A stretch of 64,000 nt of DNA from Cucumis sativus. Its lineage: Eukaryota > Streptophyta > Magnoliopsida > Cucurbitales > Cucurbitaceae. The stretch covers positions 34,520,732 to 34,584,731 of the forward strand of contig NC_026657.2 in assembly GCF_000004075.3 (NCBI RefSeq), written 5' to 3'. Positions 52,492 to 64,000 of this stretch are shown one piece after another. Every line of letters begins with the position of its first letter. The stretch's first letter is position 1. The position numbers were made by a program, and so were the translations under genes. The notes under the pieces are model-generated. The model saw nothing but the letters and a program-made list of their open reading frames with translations. It did not search any database and was not told the DNA's origin.

Positions 52492-55337
52492 TTTCGATTT
52501 TGAACTTCTACTGTTTTGATGGGATTTTAATTTTTTTCATTTGGTTTGTTGTTGGGAAATTGGAAAAAATTGATTGGAATTTTTTTGCGTGTTGTAATGG
52601 TTTTAGATCGTGTTTGTATTGCATTTTCAGTGGGCTTGAATGCTTGGGACTGAGATTTGGTTTTCGCCATTTTGGGGAAGTTTGTGCCGACATTTCCCGG
52701 GGTTTTGTTCTTTGGCTTTTGGAATGGTAGTATGTAGGTAACTAGCTTAGGGGAAGAGTTATGGATATGAGTTTTTGAGTTATGATTAAGCTTATTTGTC
52801 CCTTTGCTAAGGCTGGTGTAGAAAGCTTCCATGTAAAGGAAGTTTCCTTTTGGTTTGTTTAGTTTAGATTTATACATGTGAGGATTCTACATTGGAAAAT
52901 TTAAGGGAACTCGCACTCTTTGTAAGATAGATGAGTTTCTCACTTGTTACCAATTGGTTTTGAGATGGAACCCATGTTAGATAACATTGTGGGTGTATTC
53001 GGAATGGTGAGGGCTTGTGTTATGTTTTATGGTCCACACAACTAATTTTAAGAAGTCTCATCCATTTGAAGACTAGCTTGGAGTGGCAACTAATTTTAAG
53101 AGGTCTCGTCCATTTGAAGACTAGTTATTAAGTTTTCAAGTTTGAACTTGGGACAACCTCTGAGATTTGAATCGCTCAACCTTTGATGGAACAGAGGTCT
53201 GATTAGTGTAAAATATGAAAAGGCTGGATAGATAATACTACAGGCTTCCTTGATCACCCTTTACTTTTCCTCCTTGCTCACCATTTTTAACATTTCAATT
53301 CAAGGTCCACATAACAACTTTGCAGTTTTTCTAAAGAAGTAGACTTTTTAGTTCTTTTGATTCCTTCATATTATCTCTTTTATTAGTCGATCTTTTGTCT
53401 TGGCTTTTACTCACGAATTCTATTAAGCTACCTATTAGATGTTGAAATACTGGAGCATTGCTCCAGTAACATGATTTGCTGCAACTGAGCCAATAGTAAG
53501 AGCCTGCAAAATGGAGCACAGGAAACAAATATAAGTTAGAGTAAACCCAACTCCAACTGTCCATGTACAAAGGAACTGATAATCCCATATAATGTTCTAA
53601 GAATTACCCTAAGAAATGTATTGAAGTGAATCACACTTTAATCCCACTCTGAAGAGCTTGTGCTATTTTTTCTCTTTTGATAATGAAATTACTCCTTAGT
53701 TTCTTAGCAAAAAAAAAAAAAAAAGAAGTTCCTCCTCGAAGATCTTTCATCACTCTGGAAGATTCTTCTGTTCCCCTTGAGCCAATTAAACTAGATGATG
53801 GTCAGCAGAGCAGGTTACTGGCCACAGAAGGCGCCTTCCATGATTTGACGAGGGTGGAGAACAAAGCACTTTCATATAACAGCTGAATGTTTTATTAGAG
53901 ACAATCACAAGGATTGATTCCACATATTTGCCAAATTTGCCCCGTTGGAGTTTCCACAACAAACTTAACAAACTTGTCTCTTGTATGACGATGGGAACTG
54001 ATGTTGTTATAAATGTCCTATGTATAGTAAATATTGACTAATTTGTTAAATATTTAATAACAACTTGCAAATTTAGACTATCTTTAGCTGTAAATTCACA
54101 TCTATCAAGATTTTTTTCTTTTAATTTGTTACCAGGCTAAATTTAAGCATGAGTCCTTTTGGTCGCTTTACAGATTAATTTGTAGTTGTTTTTTAATTTT
54201 TAGGTTAAAGTATACGTATGCTTTCAAATTTTACACATTGGCCGTTTTTTCTGTTAATACATTCTAAAACTAGATTAGATTCGTTCAAAACTCATCCTTT
54301 CGGAATTGGTACGAGGTTCTAACTTATATAACAAAAGCAACTACGATGGTTTATGAAGACAACCTACAACCCAATCCATAGTAGCGTCTTGGAATACTTT
54401 GTTAGGCCGTTCCACCTTACCGAGCATCAAATATGGAGCTTTCCAGGGGAAGTTTTTCTTTCCCAGAGAAAGGCTGATTTTTGTAATATCCACTTGTCAC
54501 CGTTCGTTTGGGCATGCGTAAAACTTTACTGCTACATTCCTGGAGAGACCTCCAGGCCGATTTCTCGTATCAACAGTCCCAAATATTCGAACAATACCAC
54601 TTGTGCGGTGTAGCTCTTCGGTCTTTTCGTTTCTTTATGTCAATTTGTATGCCTTCATCCACTTTAGTACACCATAATCTTCACCTCCAACTCCCCCCAT
54701 TTTAGGACCAATAGCATCAAGAATGTCCTCTTAACATATTTAAGTGCAAGTCCCTAAAACTTATCTGGCCCCCAAGCAGGATTTATTTGAACATGGAACT
54801 TCATATTCATGCTTCAAATTACAAAGGGGGATCTTTAAGTGTATACCAGCATTTGTTCAGGGATCTAGCTTCATCTGCACCAGGGCATTGCGACAATGGT
54901 TCTTTCACAATCTACAAAGGACATCTCTGGATCACTGGTCTTCGAAGAGTTATTCTCTTGAGCAGCAGCAATAGGAGCCCAAAAGTTTGAAGTTATTTGT
55001 TTGTGGAAGTTAGTTCTACATTTATCAGTAAGGTCGACAAAAATTATATTTTGCAGGTGATACTGTTTAAAATGGTCACTCTGATTTGAATGTCGAAAAT
55101 TTTAAATTTTCCTAAGCTTTCAAGGCTAGAGTTAGGCACAGTGGTAAAGCTATTGGGATTCAACTAAGAAGTCCTAATTTTATAATCATTTGGAACCAGC
55201 AGTTTTAGATTTTGAATATCTCAATTCACAGCATCCGATTTTTAATCTGGCTATCATAGATAATTTATATTTAGATGTTTTGCATGTGTATATTCAAGTA
55301 TCTGTTTCCCTGACATCCCCTGTCTCTTAAATTGCAG
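52491..55337 (+). other. long leader intron with unidentified open patches
   Basis: Contains a 48-bp-period duplication at 53039-53126 (ACTAATTTTAAGARGTCTC) and stretches of more coding-like composition at 53730-53880, 54350-54620 and 54780-54990. Their short frames match nothing I know and no splice model joins them convincingly; they may be remnants of an inserted gene or element. Confidence 0.4.
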
Positions 55338-55402
55338 GTTAGGATTTGCATAGACTGTGGATCATAAGGATCATATTGTGATTTGTATCATTTTAACATA
55401 TT

Positions 55403-59781
<4,379 letters not shown>

Positions 59782-59849
59782 ATCAAAACACAAAGTCGAT
59801 GTTATTTTCCTCGTCGGATTCAGGCAGGTATGAACATCCTTGAAAATGT

Positions 59850-61880
59850 AATTGTATGTTTTGATCATCAATTGTAATCTATTTTATTTGAAAAAAAAAG
59901 AATATTATGGGAGCTTAACGCTGCTGGTTGTTGATGTGGGTTGAAGGAATGTTGCTATTGAAATAACTATTCACTACGATTATTACTTCTCTCTATCACT
60001 CTCTCTCTCTCAAAAGTACTTTTTGACTGCTTCTTTGTCGTCATTTGAATTAGAATACTGCTTCCTCTAGTGGATGATTCTGGTAGATGACTCGTTTTTA
60101 AAAGGGAAGGAATATTTGAACGTATGAGGTTGGTCAATGGTGTTGAGATAAACACAATGAGGAGCTCTTGGTTGTGTTTCGAGTTATTTTTTACTAAGTT
60201 GATGATGAGGGAGAATATATAGGAAATAATAAACATACTAGAAAATGTGGATTTGAAAAATTAGTATTATAGTTATTTACCGGTTATAATAATTAACAAC
60301 ATCAACTTTTATTATTGGAAGCTTAAACAATGAGTGAGCTAACTCAATTAAGTTGGGGGACCGAACGACACCTATGCTTATTTTGTTATATTAAAATAAT
60401 AATAAAGGGCTCTTTTTGTATATAACAAAATAAACAAAATGTTTACAAATATATCAAAATATCATTGTTTATGAGTAACCGACACTAGTAAACGCATTGA
60501 TAGATGTTTATCACTTATAATTGTGATATTTTACTATGTTTATAAATATTTTTAGTTTTTTTTTATTTAAAACAATTACCCTCGCCAATATGAGAAAAAG
60601 TAGATATGTTGTTAATTATACGCCTACATAAAAGACAGGAATAATGGGATTGTGGTTGATAAAATTCTATTAACGACAAACTATTAGAGATCAATAGATT
60701 TCACTAACACAACTTTTATCTCTTATATATATATATATATTATAAAATTCAAATAAACATTTGCTCTCCATTTTATCACTTTGTTCCTCCAAATTTGTTT
60801 TCTCAACTTCCTTCATTGATAGCCTAACAAAATATTGAAAAGTAATTTGATGCAATCCTTTCTAAAGCAACCATACAAATTATAACCTACTACTTAACTA
60901 TCTACAATTAAAGTTTAAATGCATGTAATAAACATTTATATGTAACTTGATAGATTTCTACGTGTTGACGTGAAGTCTAGCATTTTCTATCGCCATCGAT
61001 GAGTTAGTCTAAATTTATCAATACTATATTTTTTGTTGTTGTTGATAGAAGTTTATGATTGTACCAGACTATTACTATCTATAACAAAACCTATTGAGGA
61101 CGAACTTTATTGTTGATCGAGTCTTATTGTTATAAAATTTAAAAAATTATCTAAATCTTGTCACATTTGCATTTTTTTTATCTAACGACTACATACTTTA
61201 TATATAGATTTATAAATACTTTGATTTATTTTAGTATATTAGAAAATTATCATAATATAAAAGTAAATCTAGGTGAACAAAAAAAAATAATTTTATAAAT
61301 ATTTTTGATATTTTATTATTTTTATAAAGAAAAAGGATCGAGTAGAAATTTTGATAAAATATACTTATACCTTATAATAAAATAAGGTATAATAAATTTT
61401 GTTTTCTAGTTATTTGTTAGTATAAATAGTTTGCTTTTTTTTTTTTATACTTTTGCAAAATCTCCTTCAAAATTTTAGAACGAAACTAAGGATGAAATTT
61501 GTTACATTAATATGTTTTAAAATGTTATATTTTTAATAATAATTTTTTTTTGTCAATTTTTATCAATTATAATAAAAATAATTATTCTATTTAATAAATA
61601 TTTTATTATATTTAAAAATTAATCGGTTAAACAGAGGAAGATAAAATAGAATATTTTTTTTTCTTTTAATTGTAAAATATAGTCCGTGACATAAATAAAT
61701 AAATAAATATTTATGTACACTCTGACAAAGTAGGCCCTACTTTAATTATATTATATATTTAAAAGTTAAAAATTTTATTTAAAAGAATAAAATAATTATC
61801 AAACAAAACATAACTCAACCATAACAAAAACATAACTCAACCAAACTAAAACTAAAGTTGTAGAGATCAAAGTGGAGCAT
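59850..61880. other. AT-rich intergenic region
   Basis: No gene seen. It includes the 3' end of the kinase transcript on the left and the promoter of the next gene on the right, with a (TA)n tract at about 60726. Confidence 0.6.
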
Positions 61881-61979
61881 ATGTACTCTTCTAGTTAGAG
61901 TGAGAAAGTGAAATAACCAATCCGGAGATTCTCCGCCGGAAGACGCCAATTTCCCCCCCTTCTTCTTCTCCGACGCTTC

Positions 61980-61986
61980 TATAAAT
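61980..61986 (+). promoter_or_regulatory. TATA box of the right-edge gene
   Basis: TTCTATAAATGA in a pyrimidine-rich, less AT-rich stretch typical of a plant promoter/leader. Confidence 0.4.
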
Positions 61987-62009
61987 GATTCTCTGATTCT
62001 CTCCGGCGA

Positions 62010-63434
62010 CCATCTCTCTTCGCTTCTCCACTTTTTGAAGCGTTATAGAGAGATTCATCGCATTGTAATTCCGCATTTCTCTGTCTTAATTTCATCTAAG
62101 GAACCTCATTTTTTGTTAGGTATGATATCATTTTTCTTCTTTTATTGTCTCTCTATTGCTGGTTTCTGAATTCTCTAGATCTAGTAATTTTAATTTTAAT
62201 TTTGTAATTTGTGTCTCTTTTTGCCTTTTGACTGACTTGTAATTTGTGCGTTTTGATTGCTCGTAAGAAGTGGGAACGAAGTTTGAATTCGCTCTGCATG
62301 TGAGATTTATCTGATGCTTGGGAAATGAGGCGCATGCTCGTGTTTTTTTCTTAATTTCTGCTGGAAATTTATACGTTTGATTTGTTGGGGCTGGGGTAGG
62401 GAAGATGGAGAGTCTTTTCTAGGGGGAGAAGAAAGTGGAAATCAAAAAGGGAGAAATGACGGGAGTTTTTTTTTATTATTATTATTTATACTTACACAAA
62501 TAAGTTTAATTAAAATAAGGGAAATATTAGACATTTTAACCCTAACTTGGCAAGGTGGTGTTATTTTCTCGTATACTTTAAGAAGTGTTGAGGCAGGCAT
62601 GTTCTGTGGTAGAAATCATTGGAAAGAAATGTACTTCCAATGGATTATAAAACATATATTTGGTAAACAATTCATCGGATTTAGATATGTGCCACATAGT
62701 GGAATTTATAATTTTTGGTGGAGTTATTTAGGTCTTGTTTGGTAGTCATTTCATTTTTTGTTTTTGGTTTTTGTAAATGAAGTCTATTTTCATTCTTCGT
62801 CTTATTGTGACTTGTATCAATCTTAAGTAGGAGAGTCTTATCTAAAAAATCAATCTCAATCAAATTAAAAGGAAAACATTTTTTCTAAAAACATTTTTTT
62901 TTGTTTCCAAAATTTGATTTGTTTTCTAAAAACATGGGTAAAAATTAGATACCAAAGCAAGAGATTTAGAAGAGGAAGAAGTTTTTATAGACTTAATTTT
63001 CAAAAACCATAAATAAAAAACAAAATGGTTATCCGACAAAGTCTTAATAGTTGGTTTTGCGCATTTACAAAAATTTAATGTTGTGCAATACTTTATATTG
63101 TTTTAATTCGGGGGTTTTTGGATATTATTGTTGTTAAACTAATGGGTGAATTTGTAGAATTTGAGAGGAAGTAAAATTTACAACAGTTGTGTAAATTTTG
63201 GGTCCAAATTGATCAAAATAAAAGTTTAGGGTGAAAATTGATGTAACTTTTAGGAGAATTGAAAGAGAATAATTTATTTTAATCAATTTCAATGAACATA
63301 CCGTTTTTCTAGTGTACTCTCAAATACAGCTTGTTTGATGCTTGTATCTCTCGCTTCTCAGTTTTTAGTTGTATTTGTTTGCAGCTTCAAGGCCCTATCT
63401 ACACCAAATCGTAGTCCACCAGAACACAAGGATG
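62010..63434 (+). other. leader of a gene running off the right edge
   Basis: First exon about 62010-62119 (donor GTTAG|GTATGA), intron, second exon 63385-63434 (acceptor TTTGCAG, donor GGATG|GTATGA). The only ATG in the second exon (63432-63434) is its last three bases, so if real the coding region would begin with ATG then an intron. The product is unknown because no further exon lies in the window. Confidence 0.4.
62731..63043. mobile_element. PIF/Harbinger-like MITE
   Basis: Left end GGTCTTGTTTGGTAGTCATTT, right end reverse complement GACTTTGTCGGATAACCATTTT. The inverted ends extend inward over about 70 bp. The flanks are TTA on both sides (62728-62730 and 63044-63046), the usual three-base duplication of this superfamily. 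Size 313 bp, no coding capacity. Confidence 0.7.
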
Positions 63435-63549
63435 GTATGATTGTTTTTTACTTTGTAAAAGAAGTTTACATCCTCAATCACAGTGTGTGAGAGACATGGT
63501 CTGTATGAGTATAAATATGCAGTAATATTTCTCTCTTTTACTTTGGAAA

Positions 63550-64000
63550 ACTATTACTCTTTGGTGGTTCCCCCACGAGTCCAACACTTTTTGGCATAGG
63601 ACTATTGCTCACAAGTATGATCCTCCTCCTTTTGAGTGGCCATGGGGATATTTGTAGTAAGTTCCCCTCTTTTCTCACTTTTTCCATTGTGTAGTGGGAA
63701 AGACGAAACATGTTTTTTAGAAGATCACAATGGGATGTTTTGGTGACTTTTTTTAGCTAATCGAGGACTGGGAGCTTGCTTTCCATCACTTTTGGGTTCA
63801 GTCGCTCATTGTTTGATAGGAGAGTGACAAAGATTGTCTCTCTTTTGTCTTTGATTGAGGAGTTTGTTTTTAGGCATGGGATAAAGGACTTTCGTGTTTG
63901 GAGGCTTTGGAGGGATTCTCTTGTCAATTCTTCTTTTGTTGTTTGATGAACCCATCTCTTGCTGGCGAGTTTGTCTTTTTTGCTTTTTGGAATATAAAGA
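63550..64000 (+). mobile_element. decayed LINE, C-terminal reverse-transcriptase/zf-RVT part, continues past the window
   Basis: Across shifting frames the plus strand encodes pieces of the region after the reverse transcriptase of plant LINEs: WFPHESNTFWHRTIAHKYDP, SGKDETCFLEDHNG, VSLLSLIEEFVFRHGIKDFR and FSCQFFF...NPSLAGEFVFFAFW. Frameshifts and stops separate them, so it is inactive. It lies just after the last leader exon of the edge gene, probably inside its first intron. Confidence 0.75.

Noticed and set aside
52443..52877. Frames of 95 and 116 codons on opposite strands
   Set aside because: They lie in the leader exon and intron of the shaggy-like kinase; F/W/C-rich or K/N-rich composition typical of T-rich intron DNA.
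55125..55200. tRNA/SINE-like string (GGCACAGTGGTAAAGC)
   Set aside because: Suggestive of a Pol III A box, but no matching B box or tail was seen.

Overview
The window looks like nuclear DNA of a dicot plant. It is very AT-rich, all genes are split by GT-AG introns (one GC-AG), and every recognisable product is a plant-type protein. The gene set and intergenic style would fit a cucurbit, but the species cannot be fixed from sequence alone. There is no bacterial, viral or CRISPR content, and most intergenic DNA is non-coding, AT-rich and dotted with small non-autonomous transposons.

Layout. (1) 1.2-1.6 kb, minus: first two exons of an R2R3-MYB of the MYB21/24/57 type; its third exon is either decayed or outside the window. 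(2) 9.8-14.4 kb, minus: ARF1-type small GTPase, copy 1. (3) 16.0-23.7 kb, plus: CDKC-type cyclin-dependent kinase, 12 coding exons, with a complete 358-bp TRIM retroelement in intron 1 and a GC-AG intron. (4) 27.1-30.8 kb, plus: organellar peptide deformylase PDF1B. (5) 31.9-35.9 kb, minus: ARF1-type GTPase, copy 2, with the same exon sizes as copy 1. (6) 38.0-41.2 kb, minus: secreted GH28 polygalacturonase, one of whose introns is mostly a hairpin MITE. (7) 41.3-52.2 kb: about 11 kb without a recognisable gene. (8) 52.3-59.8 kb, plus: GSK3/shaggy-like kinase with a 2.8-kb leader intron. (9) 61.9-64 kb, plus: the 5' leader of another gene that runs off the window, with a Harbinger-like MITE in its intron and a decayed LINE at the edge.

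The genes are independent housekeeping or regulatory loci rather than a pathway cluster: vesicle coating (ARF1), Pol II transcription elongation (CDKC), N-terminal formyl removal in organelles (PDF1B), pectin remodelling (GH28), brassinosteroid/stress signalling (GSK3-like) and floral jasmonate response (MYB). The two ARF1 copies, on the same strand about 21.5 kb apart and enclosing CDKC and PDF1B, are the main large-scale structure. I found no evidence of a wholly new biological system. The most interesting points are the TRIM, the MITE-containing intron of the polygalacturonase, and the conserved two-codon last exon of both ARF1 genes.
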